DNA of 64,000 bases from Alistipes sp. GTDB taxonomy: Bacteria; Bacteroidota; Bacteroidia; Bacteroidales; Rikenellaceae. Of this stretch, positions 23,702 through 32,479 are shown one piece after another. The notes below the pieces were generated by a model. The model saw only the letters and a program-made list of their open reading frames with translations, had not been told where the DNA came from and did not search any database. Position 1 is the stretch's first letter. Every line of letters starts with the position of its first letter. The position numbers and the translations under genes were made by a program. The stretch spans positions 1-64,000 of the forward strand of contig JAFVIB010000001.1 in assembly GCA_017474235.1 (NCBI GenBank). The letters are read 5' to 3'.

Positions 23702-25111
23702 ATGCTTACATTTCTTATTTGTCTTGTACTGCTGATAGTGGCGTACTTTACTTATGGTCGCTATTTGGAGAAGGCGTGTAATATTGATTCAAATGCGGCT
23801 GTGCCGAGTAAAACTCTCTATGATGGTGTAGATTATGTACCGATGCCGCGTTGGCGTACATTCCTCATTCAGCTACTTAACATTGCAGGTACAGGTCCTA
23901 TTTTCGGTGCTATTTTGGGTGCTTGCTATGGTCCGGTAGCATTTATTTGGATTACCATTGGCGGTATATTTATGGGAGCTATGCACGACTATCTGTCGGG
24001 CGTTATCCTTGTTCGCAATAACGGACTGAGTATTACGGAGATTGTGGCTCGTTATCTCGGTAAGGGCGCGGGTGTATTTATGCGCGTATTCTCGGTGATA
24101 CTGTTGCTGCTGGTAGGTGTTGTATTTGTAGTCAGCCCTGCTGATATTCTCTCGGCGAAGTTTGCAGCCGTGTCGAAGGAGTGGTGGTTGGGTATAATTA
24201 TTGCCTACTACTTTATTGCAACCCTGCTGCCTGTGGATAAACTTATTGGTAAGATATATCCGTTATTCGGTATAGCACTTGTGGCTATGGCGGTCGGATT
24301 GTTGGGAGTGCTGATATTTGGCGACTATACAATTCCTGCAATGACTCTTGAGAATCTGCATGTCAATAAGGCAAATCTGCCGTTGATGCCTACACTCTTT
24401 ATCACTATTGCCTGCGGTGCAATTTCGGGCTTCCACGCTACACAGTCACCACTGATGGCTCGATGTGTAAACAATGAGCGTGAGTGTCGATTTGTATTCT
24501 ACGGTTCGATGATTTCAGAGTCTGTTATCGCGCTGATTTGGGCAGCTATTGCAATGGCATTCTTCTATGAGGATGGAGGTGTTTCGGCTGTAATGGCTAC
24601 ACACACTCCGGCGTGGGCTGTAAATGAGATTTCAAATACAACTCTCGGTCTTGTCGGAGGTATTCTTGCAATTCTTGGTGTTGTGGCAGCTCCTATCACC
24701 TCGGGCGATACTGCTTTCCGCTCGGCACGACTCATTATTGCCGATGTATTCCATATCGAGCAGCGTACAAAGTGGAAGAGACTTGTAATATGTATTCCAC
24801 TCTTTGCAGCGGGTATAGCACTGACATTTGTAAACTTTGATGTGGTTTGGAGATACTTCGCTTGGACAAATCAGGCGTTGGCAACGGTTGTGCTGTGGTG
24901 TATAGTTGTATATCTCAACCTTAACAAGCGTAATATTTGGGTTGCCCTGATTCCGGCAGTATTTATGACATACATCTGCTCGTCATTTGTATTTGTGTCT
25001 AACCAATTTGTCGGGCTGGGAACTGCACCGTTGGCATATCTGCTTGGTGGTGTAGTGACTATACTGCTTACAGCTCTGATGTGCTATAAGCTGCATAAGG
25101 ATAGAAAATAG
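23702..25111 (+). CDS. cstA: CstA family carbon starvation/peptide transporter
   Basis: A 469-aa inner-membrane protein with about 12 hydrophobic segments. CstA-family features include NIAGTGPIFGAILGACYGP (around residue 55-75), GAMHDYLSGV, and FHATQSPLMARC near residue 243-254. Family members import peptides or pyruvate under nutrient stress. It is shorter than E. coli CstA (701 aa), as in the compact Bacteroidetes/clostridial type. Followed after 2 nt by the sulfatase gene, likely in an operon. Confidence 0.92.
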   Translation: MLTFLICLVLLIVAYFTYGRYLEKACNIDSNAAVPSKTLYDGVDYVPMPRWRTFLIQLLNIAGTGPIFGAILGACYGPVAFIWITIGGIFMGAMHDYLSGVILVRNNGLSITEIVARYLGKGAGVFMRVFSVILLLLVGVVFVVSPADILSAKFAAVSKEWWLGIIIAYYFIATLLPVDKLIGKIYPLFGIALVAMAVGLLGVLIFGDYTIPAMTLENLHVNKANLPLMPTLFITIACGAISGFHATQSPLMARCVNNERECRFVFYGSMISESVIALIWAAIAMAFFYEDGGVSAVMATHTPAWAVNEISNTTLGLVGGILAILGVVAAPITSGDTAFRSARLIIADVFHIEQRTKWKRLVICIPLFAAGIALTFVNFDVVWRYFAWTNQALATVVLWCIVVYLNLNKRNIWVALIPAVFMTYICSSFVFVSNQFVGLGTAPLAYLLGGVVTILLTALMCYKLHKDRK

Positions 25112-25113
25112 GA

Positions 25114-26937
25114 ATGAGGCGAAACATACTCTTTATTGTACTGCTATTTGCTGCGCTGACAGCTCTGTCAGCCCTTCAGAAACCGATATTTCTGCTCTGG
25201 TATGCGGAGTTGGTTGCTGATGCAGAGTGGAGTGAGCTGCTGGGTGTTATAAGCAACGGTATATCACTCGATATGACAATGGCAGGGTATGTTTGCGCTG
25301 TGCCTATACTGCTAATCCTGTTATCTATTTGGTATCCTCATAAATTATGGGGCAAGGTGTGCCGAGGATGGCTCTATACAGCCTCGGTGATAGTTGCTAT
25401 CTGCTTCTCGGTCAATTTGGGGCTATATGAGTATTGGCGATTTCCGCTCGACGGCTCTATTGTGCAGTATATTGCCACACCGGCAGAGGCTATGGCAAGT
25501 GTAACACCACAACTGTTTTTTATTCAAACGGTTGTGGCTGTTGTATATGGTGCGATGCTGATTGTAGTGGTGCGTGAGATAGCAAAGATACTACTTACTG
25601 AGCATCGGGAGCGATTGTATCTTAAGGTTGTATGGTCGGTGGTGGTGCTGATTGTTGCAGGGTTGGACTTTTTGGCTATTCGCGGAGGGGTTTCGACTGC
25701 GGTGGCGAATGTTTCGAAGGCCTATTTTAGTGATAACATAGCTCTAAATCACGCGGCGGTAAATCCTACATTCTCGTTTATATCATCTCTCTCGGCAGGC
25801 GATGACTTGAGCAGGTATGACTACTTTGATGCGGAGCAGTGCGATAAGCAGTTTGAGGCTCTGACTTTGGGGTGCGGGCAGAGTGGTGTAGAGTTGTTGA
25901 GTGAGAAGAGACCCAATATTGTAATGATAATTGCCGAGAGCCTTGGTCGTTCAACGATGGATGAGGTGGTCGGTGGGGAGCTTGTTGCACCAAAGCTAAA
26001 CAGCTACAAGCGCGAAGGTGCTTGGTTTGAGAATATGATTGCCTCGTCGTTCCGCACAGACAGAGGTGTGTTGGCAACGCTAAGCGGAGTGTGTGCCCAG
26101 CCGACAATGTCGCTGATGAAGTATCCGCAGAAGGCGTCAAAGTTGCCATCTATTGCAGAAGCATTGCATAGTGTGGGTTACAATACGGCATATATTCACG
26201 GTGGCGACCTCAACTTTACAGATATGGCGTCGTATCTCTATGCAACAGGTTTTGAGAGATTGGTGGATATCAAAAATCTCAAGTTTGATGCGCCGACATC
26301 AAAGTGGGGGTATGCCGACGATGTTATGGCAGACTACTTTATAGACTACATCGAGGGTTTGAGCGGCTCTGATACCCCATATTTTGCGGTGTGGCAGACG
26401 CTATCGAGCCACGAGCCTTTTGATGTGCCGATAGAGGTGTTTGAGGATAAGATGCTCAACTCGATGCACTTTGCCGATAGCTGCATAGGCAGGGTTATAG
26501 AGAGTCTGAAGAGCAGCGGGGAGTGGGATAGAACGCTTGTTGTTGTCATTGCCGACCACGCCTATCTATATCCGTATGGGATAAGCGCGAGTGCGGTTGA
26601 GCGTCATCGAATACCTATGTTGTGGTTGGGTGGTGCGCTCAAAGAGGCGGGTGTTGTGGATTGCTACTGCTCGCAGACCGACTTGGCAGCGACACTGCTC
26701 TCGCAGCTGGGTGTAGATAAGAGCAGATTTACAATGAGCCGTGATATATTTGATAGCGGTCTTGCGAAGTTTGGCTACTACACATTCAATAACGGCTTTG
26801 GAGTTGTGGATAGTAGCGGCAAGACGATATACGACTGTACGACAGAGAGCGTTATTTCGGAAGAAAATGAGGCTGAAAAAGTTACGGTCGGCAAGACAAT
26901 GTTACAGAGTACATATAAGATAATCAAGCAGTTATGA
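25114..26937 (+). CDS. LTA synthase-like membrane sulfatase-fold enzyme
   Basis: A 607-aa protein with about five N-terminal membrane segments (1-200) and a periplasmic alkaline-phosphatase-superfamily domain (about 265-540). Motifs: NIVMIIAESLG with the metal-binding Glu, FRTDRGVLATLSG near the nucleophile region, YIHGGDLNF, WQTLSSHEPFDVP (metal/active-site His) and VIADHAYLYP. Family members move phosphoglycerol or phosphoethanolamine groups or hydrolyse phosphate/sulfate esters; in this phylum the acceptor is unknown. Its stop overlaps the next ATG by 4 nt. Confidence 0.85.
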   Translation: MRRNILFIVLLFAALTALSALQKPIFLLWYAELVADAEWSELLGVISNGISLDMTMAGYVCAVPILLILLSIWYPHKLWGKVCRGWLYTASVIVAICFSVNLGLYEYWRFPLDGSIVQYIATPAEAMASVTPQLFFIQTVVAVVYGAMLIVVVREIAKILLTEHRERLYLKVVWSVVVLIVAGLDFLAIRGGVSTAVANVSKAYFSDNIALNHAAVNPTFSFISSLSAGDDLSRYDYFDAEQCDKQFEALTLGCGQSGVELLSEKRPNIVMIIAESLGRSTMDEVVGGELVAPKLNSYKREGAWFENMIASSFRTDRGVLATLSGVCAQPTMSLMKYPQKASKLPSIAEALHSVGYNTAYIHGGDLNFTDMASYLYATGFERLVDIKNLKFDAPTSKWGYADDVMADYFIDYIEGLSGSDTPYFAVWQTLSSHEPFDVPIEVFEDKMLNSMHFADSCIGRVIESLKSSGEWDRTLVVVIADHAYLYPYGISASAVERHRIPMLWLGGALKEAGVVDCYCSQTDLAATLLSQLGVDKSRFTMSRDIFDSGLAKFGYYTFNNGFGVVDSSGKTIYDCTTESVISEENEAEKVTVGKTMLQSTYKIIKQL

Positions 26938-27629
26938 AGCAGTTTTTAGAGTTACAACCGACAGCAAATCAGACTTTTAGACTGATAGGCTATGGCAGTC
27001 GCGGAAATCTTGCAGCGCGCCTTGAACAGTCGTATAAGGCAGAGCAGAGTGGTGACTATCAAACAGCTTGTCAGTTGAGATATGAGGCATTTGAGGATAT
27101 ACTATCCACACTGCCGGATGATGAGCAGAGTGTTGTTACTCTTGATCGCAACCATCCGAATACTTTGGCGGCAATGGAGACAATGCTCGCCTCGGCTGTC
27201 GATAACTATCTTGCAGGAGAGGGCGAAATGGCGGCTGCTCAGTTGGAGCTGCTGCTCGACTGTGACGACGAGGACCCTCTTGAGGCGACACCTGTCTTGG
27301 CTCTCTGCTATGCGATGATTGGCGAGTGGGAGTGCCTTGAGGATATTGATACCGATTTGGGCGATAAAACAGCCCTTGCACCACTACTGCGCGCTCTGCG
27401 AGAGTATGTAACGACCGGCAAAATTGAGGGTGCAACAATGTCGCAACTCTCTCGTTTTAAGGAGTTTATGGCAGAACTAAAGAGGACTGACCATCCGACA
27501 GATGATGCCTACCTTGGTGATATATCCTCCGAGCGACCATCACGCGCAGCCCTTGCCCGCGAACTCTATCTGCGAGCCGAACCGGCACTTGCTCTCTATC
27601 CTGATTTTCTGTCAGAACTGAAGAGTTAA
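26934..27629 (+). CDS. conserved hypothetical helical protein
   Basis: A 231-aa acidic, probably cytosolic, all-helical protein with no signal peptide. Residues 25-60 (AARLEQSYKAEQSGDYQTACQLRYEAFE, split) look like a TPR-type helix pair, and 85-150 repeats a similar pattern. No domain is recognised with confidence. The ATGA overlap with the upstream sulfatase gene argues for cotranslation; a terminator shared with pth follows. Confidence 0.7.
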   Translation: MKQFLELQPTANQTFRLIGYGSRGNLAARLEQSYKAEQSGDYQTACQLRYEAFEDILSTLPDDEQSVVTLDRNHPNTLAAMETMLASAVDNYLAGEGEMAAAQLELLLDCDDEDPLEATPVLALCYAMIGEWECLEDIDTDLGDKTALAPLLRALREYVTTGKIEGATMSQLSRFKEFMAELKRTDHPTDDAYLGDISSERPSRAALARELYLRAEPALALYPDFLSELKS

Positions 27630-27651
27630 GGCTTTTGTCAGTTTCATCATA

Positions 27652-27689
27652 AATAATAAAATCCGCTAACTAAAGCGGATTTTATTATT
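27652..27689. terminator. bidirectional terminator
   Basis: AATAATAAAATCCGCT (27652-27667) pairs perfectly with AGCGGATTTTATTATT (27674-27689). It overlaps the last codons of convergent pth. Confidence 0.88.
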
Positions 27690-28248
27690 TCTTGTTGAAG
27701 TTGTTCATTGTGCGTTCAAGACCGACTGAGACAAAGGAGAGAATCGCGTCGCCAAAGACCTTGAGGCGTGGCGGCATATTCTCGCGCTCCTCGGCTGTCC
27801 ACTCGCCAAGAACATAATCTACCTGATGTCCGCGGCTAAAGTCGCCACCAATGCCGAAGCGCAGGCGGGCGTAGTCTGTCGTTTGGAGCAGTTCGGCGAT
27901 ATTCTTAAGACCATTATGACCCCCATCGCTGCCCTTTGTGCGCATACGCAACTCGCCAAATGGAAGTGCAATATCATCGACAACAACAAGCAGATTCTCC
28001 TTCTCTATCTTAAGCTCCTGCATCCAATATCTTACAGCCTTGCCCGACAGATTCATATAGGTTGAGGGCTTGAGCAGGGTGATGATATGTCCGCGGTGGC
28101 GAAGCGTTGCCACAGCACCATAGCGTGCCGAGATAAAAGAAGTGTCGGATGCCTCTGCGAGAGCATCCAACACTTTGAATCCGATGTTGTGTCTTGTATT
28201 GGCGTACTCGGCACCAATATTACCAAGACCTACAACGAGATATTTCAT
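27685..28248 (-). CDS. pth: peptidyl-tRNA hydrolase
   Basis: Releases tRNA from prematurely dropped-off peptidyl-tRNA. 187 aa with the family motifs VGLGNIG (usually GLGNPG; here Ile replaces Pro), NTRHNIGF with the catalytic His, KPSTYMNLSG, VVVDDIALPFG and GSDGGHNGLKNI. The ATG at 28248 is used; an in-frame TTG two codons upstream is less likely. It lies 15 nt downstream of rplY, the classical rplY-pth pairing. Confidence 0.95.
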   Translation of the reverse strand: MKYLVVGLGNIGAEYANTRHNIGFKVLDALAEASDTSFISARYGAVATLRHRGHIITLLKPSTYMNLSGKAVRYWMQELKIEKENLLVVVDDIALPFGELRMRTKGSDGGHNGLKNIAELLQTTDYARLRFGIGGDFSRGHQVDYVLGEWTAEERENMPPRLKVFGDAILSFVSVGLERTMNNFNKK

Positions 28249-28263
28249 CAGCAATCAGTTTTA

Positions 28264-28833
28264 CTACTGCTGAGCAGCTGCACCACGAGATGCACGAGTT
28301 ACACGAACTGCGCAAACTGCCTGAGTTGCAGGAGATACAAACTGAAGACCCTCAAACTGAAGATCGCCAACGAAGATGGTCTGACCAACCTTGAGTGGAG
28401 TAACATCTACAACCAACTCATCTGGAAGATTCTCAACCATAGCCTTAACAACCAGCTTACGAGCAGAGAGAGCGAGCTTACCACCAATCTTAACACCCTC
28501 AGCGTTACCTGTGAGGCGTACAGGAATAGCGATAGATACAGGCTTACCCTCCTGAACACGGTAGAAGTCGATGTGGAGAATCTGCTCGCGGATTGGGTGA
28601 TACTGTACATCACGAAGAACTGCAAGCTCCTTCTTACCATCAATCTCAAGCTCTACAATGTAAGAGTTTGGAGTGTAGATGAGAGGCTTTACTGCCTTCT
28701 CCTCAACTGTGAAAGATACATTCTCGCCACCACCGTAGATTACGCATGGGATAAGACCCTGACGACGAGCTGCCTTTGTTGCCTTCTTACCGTACTCGGC
28801 ACGAGAAGCTGCCTTAATAGCAAGTGTTTTCAT
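28264..28833 (-). CDS. rplY: 50S ribosomal protein bL25 (CTC type)
   Basis: 189-aa long-form L25 that binds 5S rRNA: an N-terminal L25 domain (1-95; GKKATKAARRQGLIPCVIYG, HIDFYRV) and a C-terminal TL5 beta domain (97-185; IPVRLTGNAEGVKIGGKL, DVTPLKVGQ). It is followed by pth in the same operon. Confidence 0.95.
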   Translation of the reverse strand: MKTLAIKAASRAEYGKKATKAARRQGLIPCVIYGGGENVSFTVEEKAVKPLIYTPNSYIVELEIDGKKELAVLRDVQYHPIREQILHIDFYRVQEGKPVSIAIPVRLTGNAEGVKIGGKLALSARKLVVKAMVENLPDELVVDVTPLKVGQTIFVGDLQFEGLQFVSPATQAVCAVRVTRASRGAAAQQ

Positions 28834-28922
28834 TTTTTTTGAAAAATTATTATGTTAGTACCTGCGGCGGCACTCAGTCTGCACCCGTAGTGCAACCCCC
28901 CATAACCGCCTGATTTCGACCG

Positions 28923-28953
28923 CAAAAGTATATATATTTTTTGAAACAACAAA
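28923..28953 (-). promoter_or_regulatory. promoter of rplY-pth
   Basis: Read on the minus strand: TTTG (28950-28953), a 19-nt spacer, and TACTTTTG (28923-28930). The leader of about 85 nt contains CCTGCGGCGG...CCGC-type complementary segments and may be structured. Confidence 0.75.
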
Positions 28954-29112
28954 GAAACAGTTTCAAAAGTTTCTACAAATGTAGATAAAAAATCCCGCCG
29001 AAGCAGGATTGATTGGTGAATTATTACAGAATAAAGTGATAAAAAAATTAGGAAGAAACCGATTATAATCAGTGCCTTATATAAGATTTGGCAATTGGGG
29101 AGGATTAGTGTT

Positions 29113-29703
29113 TTAGCACCCGCGGGAGAGCGAAATTTGTGAGTAGTAGTGCGATAGTTGTTTGTAGATTTGCTCGGCGAACTCGATATTTTCTGCGTTA
29201 TTTTTATCCGCACCGCAGTAGAGGGTCACAACCTCCTCTTTATAGAGGTGGCGGGTAGTGGGCAGTAGTGATGAGTATATCGGGTCGAGGGTAGGAGTTG
29301 CGATATGCGGGAAGATGATTGCAAAGGCATCAGAGAGCAGGCACAGAAGAAGCGGTTTAAGTGTCTCGAGTGTCAGGTTATGGGCGAGCATAGTGCCGAA
29401 GTGGCGGTAGTGGAACTTGAGCTCCAAGTGGTATCCGTTCTGCACAAGAGAGCACTCGGCAGCGGGATTACCAAAGAGCAGTTGAAACAGCAGCGACCAC
29501 AGCTGCTCGTCGCACTCCGCGAACTGCGGGTGGTGGTACTCAACAGGTACAAAGAAACGGAAATAGTGGAGATATAGCGGGGAGTGGGTATAGCTATAAG
29601 GCTCGGGGGTTAGCTCAGAGTAGATTTCAAAAAATTCGCTACCCGAAGTGCCCGAACTTAGTTCGCGTATAATCCAGCTATAGTCTATTTTCTCACACAT
29701 CAT
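29113..29703 (-). CDS. hypothetical protein at the 3' end of the Bat operon
   Basis: A 196-aa protein of unknown family starting MMCEKIDYSW; the frame extends upstream into batB, but that part looks non-coding. It is rich in Leu, His and Tyr (SPLYLHYFRFFVPVEYHH), with an amphipathic helix and no clear signal peptide. It begins 4 nt after the batB stop, so it is probably cotranscribed with the Bat genes. Codon use looks less biased than batB. No function assigned. Confidence 0.6.
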   Translation of the reverse strand: MMCEKIDYSWIIRELSSGTSGSEFFEIYSELTPEPYSYTHSPLYLHYFRFFVPVEYHHPQFAECDEQLWSLLFQLLFGNPAAECSLVQNGYHLELKFHYRHFGTMLAHNLTLETLKPLLLCLLSDAFAIIFPHIATPTLDPIYSSLLPTTRHLYKEEVVTLYCGADKNNAENIEFAEQIYKQLSHYYSQISLSRGC

Positions 29704-29707
29704 AATC

Positions 29708-30724
29708 TTATTGGCGGAAGATATTAAATCGTTTAAGGCGCGGGTTACGGCGAGCAAGCAGCAGGCTCTCAAGGAGTAGCAGCACCGCTGCAATGGCGAG
29801 TATCCACTGGAACTGCTCGTTATACTCCTCAAAGCGAAGTGTGGTAAGCTCGCCCTTCTCGAGCTTCTCAATCTCGGCAACAATCTCCTCAAGACCAAAG
29901 GCTGCATTTGTGGCGCGGATATAGCCACCGTCTGTTGCAGCGGTAATCTGTTGGAGCAGCTCCTCATTCAGGCGGCTGACAACCATCTGATCGTCTTCAT
30001 CTTTGATAAATTCGCCATCGACCTTAACAGGGGCTCCCTCCGGAGTACCGATACCGATAGCAAAAATCTTAATGCCTTGTTCTGCGGCGCGCTTGGCGGC
30101 ATCGAGAGCCGAAGAGTCGTGGGTCTCACCGTCGGTTATAAGTATCATAACTCGTCCGGCATCGCGATTTTGTGAAAAGGAGAGTGAGGCGAGGTCTAAA
30201 GCCTGACCAATCTCTGTACCCTGAACAGAGACAAGTGACGGAGAGATGCGCTTGACAAAGCTGCGAGCCATACGATAGTCGGTTGTAATAGGTAGCTGCA
30301 CCTTTGCCTCGCCGGCAAAGACAACAAGACCTACTCTATCCTGCTCAAGGGTTGAAAAGAGCTTATCTATGGCGTAGCGTGTACGGTCGAGGCGATTAGG
30401 GGCAAAGTCCTCGGCAAGCATCGAGTTTGAGATATCGACAACGAGCATCATCTCGATACCCTGACTCTTCTGCTCCTTTAACTTCGAGCCGAACTGCGGG
30501 CGGGCAGCAGCAATAATAACCACTGCAACAGCAGTAAGGAATAGTGCTGACTTAGTCTTTACTCGCCACTGTGAAATCTCGGGCATCAGCTCTTGCAGGA
30601 TATGGATATTGCCAAACTTGGCAAGGTTGCGCTTACGGAGCTGCGAAATGGCAATAAGCACCACTACCATAACGGGTATGATAAGCAGCAGCCATAGTAT
30701 ATGTGGATTTGCAAATTGAAACAT
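29708..30724 (-). CDS. batB: BatB-type von Willebrand factor A membrane protein
   Basis: A 338-aa inner-membrane protein with N-terminal hydrophobic segments (about 8-25 and 58-75), a vWA domain (about 88-290) with an intact MIDAS motif DISNS, TDGETHDSSALDAA, and a C-terminal membrane anchor (about 308-325). Bat (Bacteroides aerotolerance) proteins with MoxR ATPases are thought to form a chaperone-like periplasmic complex for stress resistance. It overlaps the batA stop codon by one base. Confidence 0.88.
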   Translation of the reverse strand: MFQFANPHILWLLLIIPVMVVVLIAISQLRKRNLAKFGNIHILQELMPEISQWRVKTKSALFLTAVAVVIIAAARPQFGSKLKEQKSQGIEMMLVVDISNSMLAEDFAPNRLDRTRYAIDKLFSTLEQDRVGLVVFAGEAKVQLPITTDYRMARSFVKRISPSLVSVQGTEIGQALDLASLSFSQNRDAGRVMILITDGETHDSSALDAAKRAAEQGIKIFAIGIGTPEGAPVKVDGEFIKDEDDQMVVSRLNEELLQQITAATDGGYIRATNAAFGLEEIVAEIEKLEKGELTTLRFEEYNEQFQWILAIAAVLLLLESLLLARRNPRLKRFNIFRQ

Positions 30725-31713
30725 TACGGTATGCGTTTAAGAACTACACGGTTGATGATAAACTCAAGTAACAGAGCTGCCAATGCCCAAAGGACAAAGA
30801 CGAGGTACTCCTCGTGGAGTGTTGTGCGGTTTTCGACCTCAACACGACTCTTCTCAAGGGTGTTAATCTGCTCGTAGATAGCCTCAAGGGTCTTTTTATC
30901 TGTGGCACGGAAGTACTCGCCACCTGTCTGTGAGGCGATGTTTCGCAGCATCTTCTCGTCTATCTCGACCTTCATATTGACTACATCGACCTCCCTGCCA
31001 CGCTCATCAAAGACCGGATATGGGGCTGTGCCGCGCTTGCCGATGCCGATAGTATAGACCTTAATGCCCATATCTTTGGCAATCTTGGCAGCCGTAAGAG
31101 GTGAAATCTCGCCTCGGTTATTCACTCCGTCAGTGAGCAGTATGACAACCTTACTCTTTGAATCAGACTCGCGCAGGCGGTTGATAGATGTTGCAAGACC
31201 GTTGCCGATAGCTGTGCCGTCCTCGATAACTCCGCTGGTAATGCGTCCGAGCATAGTTTGAAGTGAACTTTGGTCGGTTGTAAGTGGCGACTGTGTAAAC
31301 GATTCGCCGGCAAAGACAACTATACCTATACGGTCGCCCGTGCGGTCACTGATAAACTCGGAAGCGACCTCTTTGGCTACGCTTAATCGGTCGGGAATAA
31401 AGTCTTTAGCCAGCATTGAGGTTGAAACATCGACAGCAAGAACGATATCAATACCCTCTGTTGTGGTATTTGTATAGTGCTCTGCACTCTGCGGACGCGC
31501 AATGGCGACAACGATAAGTGATAGAGCTGCACAGCGCAACACAAACGGAATATGGCGCAGATAGTAGCGAAATGTGCGAGGTGCGCGTCTTACAGTCTCT
31601 GTAGTTGAGACTACAACTGATGCTCCACCTTGGCGGGTACGGTAGATATAGTAACCTACAAGGGGAAGGAGCAGTAGTAGAAACCACAATATTTTTGGTG
31701 ATGCAAATTCCAT
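30724..31713 (-). CDS. batA: BatA-type von Willebrand factor A membrane protein
   Basis: A 329-aa paralogue of BatB: N-terminal membrane segment (IYRTRQG follows it), second segment near 55-70, vWA domain about 85-285 with MIDAS DVSTS and TDGVNNRGEISP, and a C-terminal hydrophobic helix. The vWA domain would bind metal and partner proteins in the periplasm. Sits between the TPR gene and batB. Confidence 0.88.
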   Translation of the reverse strand: MEFASPKILWFLLLLLPLVGYYIYRTRQGGASVVVSTTETVRRAPRTFRYYLRHIPFVLRCAALSLIVVAIARPQSAEHYTNTTTEGIDIVLAVDVSTSMLAKDFIPDRLSVAKEVASEFISDRTGDRIGIVVFAGESFTQSPLTTDQSSLQTMLGRITSGVIEDGTAIGNGLATSINRLRESDSKSKVVILLTDGVNNRGEISPLTAAKIAKDMGIKVYTIGIGKRGTAPYPVFDERGREVDVVNMKVEIDEKMLRNIASQTGGEYFRATDKKTLEAIYEQINTLEKSRVEVENRTTLHEEYLVFVLWALAALLLEFIINRVVLKRIP

Positions 31714-31726
31714 AAATTACAACTAT

Positions 31727-32479
31727 TTACCAATTCTTACCTCGGCGGATAACAACACCCTTCTTATCCTTCAGCTTATCCTGAGTCTTATCCTCTTGAG
31801 CCTGTATCGCCTCAAGCATAGCCTGCTGCTCCTGCTCGGAGATTTGCTGTTCCTGCTCCTGATTTTGCTGATTCTGATCCTGCTTATCCTCCTGATTTTG
31901 GTCTTGATTCTGATTTTGGTCTTGGTCTTGGTCTTGTTGCTGATCCTGATTTTGGTCTTGATTTTGGTCCTGATTCTGGTCTTGATTCTGATTTTGGTTT
32001 TGCTGCTGTTGCTGTTGCTGTTGGTTTTGTTGTTGCTTAAGCAGCTCCTTTGTCAGGGCATAGTTAAACTTTGCCTCCTTATCATCAGGATTTAGGCGCA
32101 TAGCGTTGCGGTAGCAATCGAGAGCCTCCTCTAATCGTTGCTGAACAAAGAGAGTATTTCCGAGGTTATACGACACATCGGCACGCTCGAGATCGGTGCG
32201 AGTAGAGTCTTGAGCAAGTTTACGCAGCGTCTGCTCCGACTTATCGATAAGCTCCTTGCGGAACTGAACATTGGCAGTATTAAACTTTGCCTCAAAGCAC
32301 TCAGGATTCTCTTGCAGTGCGCGAGAGTAGTTATCTACGCTTGTATCGTAGTTGCCACGCTCATATTGGCGATTGCCTTTGCGGACAAGGTGTCGCTCAG
32401 GCATCTTCTGACTATAGGCATCGAAAGAGAGCATCGACGCCACAGCTGCAATAACTATTGTAATAACTCTGTAGTTCAT
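31727..32479 (-). CDS. batC: TPR protein with Gln/Asn/Asp repeat tail (BatC-like)
   Basis: A 250-aa exported protein: signal peptide (1-23), three TPR-like units at about 32-140 (GNRQYERGNYDTSVDNYSRAL, AKFNTANVQFRK, YNLGNTLFVQQRLEEALDCYRNAM), then a low-complexity tail of Q, N and D (about 155-225), then a basic C terminus. The repeat tail is encoded at about 31850-32040 by runs of CAA/CAG/AAT/GAT, prone to length variation. In the standard Bat order BatC follows BatB; here the TPR gene precedes batA. Confidence 0.82.
   Translation of the reverse strand: MNYRVITIVIAAVASMLSFDAYSQKMPERHLVRKGNRQYERGNYDTSVDNYSRALQENPECFEAKFNTANVQFRKELIDKSEQTLRKLAQDSTRTDLERADVSYNLGNTLFVQQRLEEALDCYRNAMRLNPDDKEAKFNYALTKELLKQQQNQQQQQQQQNQNQNQDQNQDQNQDQNQDQQQDQDQDQNQNQDQNQEDKQDQNQQNQEQEQQISEQEQQAMLEAIQAQEDKTQDKLKDKKGVVIRRGKNW

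Noticed and set aside
28087-28842. 251-codon plus-strand frame opposite pth and rplY
   Set aside because: Antisense shadow of two clear minus-strand genes; Cys/Leu/Asn-rich with no domain.
31796-32095. Leucine-rich 99-codon frame on the plus strand
   Set aside because: Artefact of reading the Gln/Asn/Asp repeat of the TPR gene in antisense.
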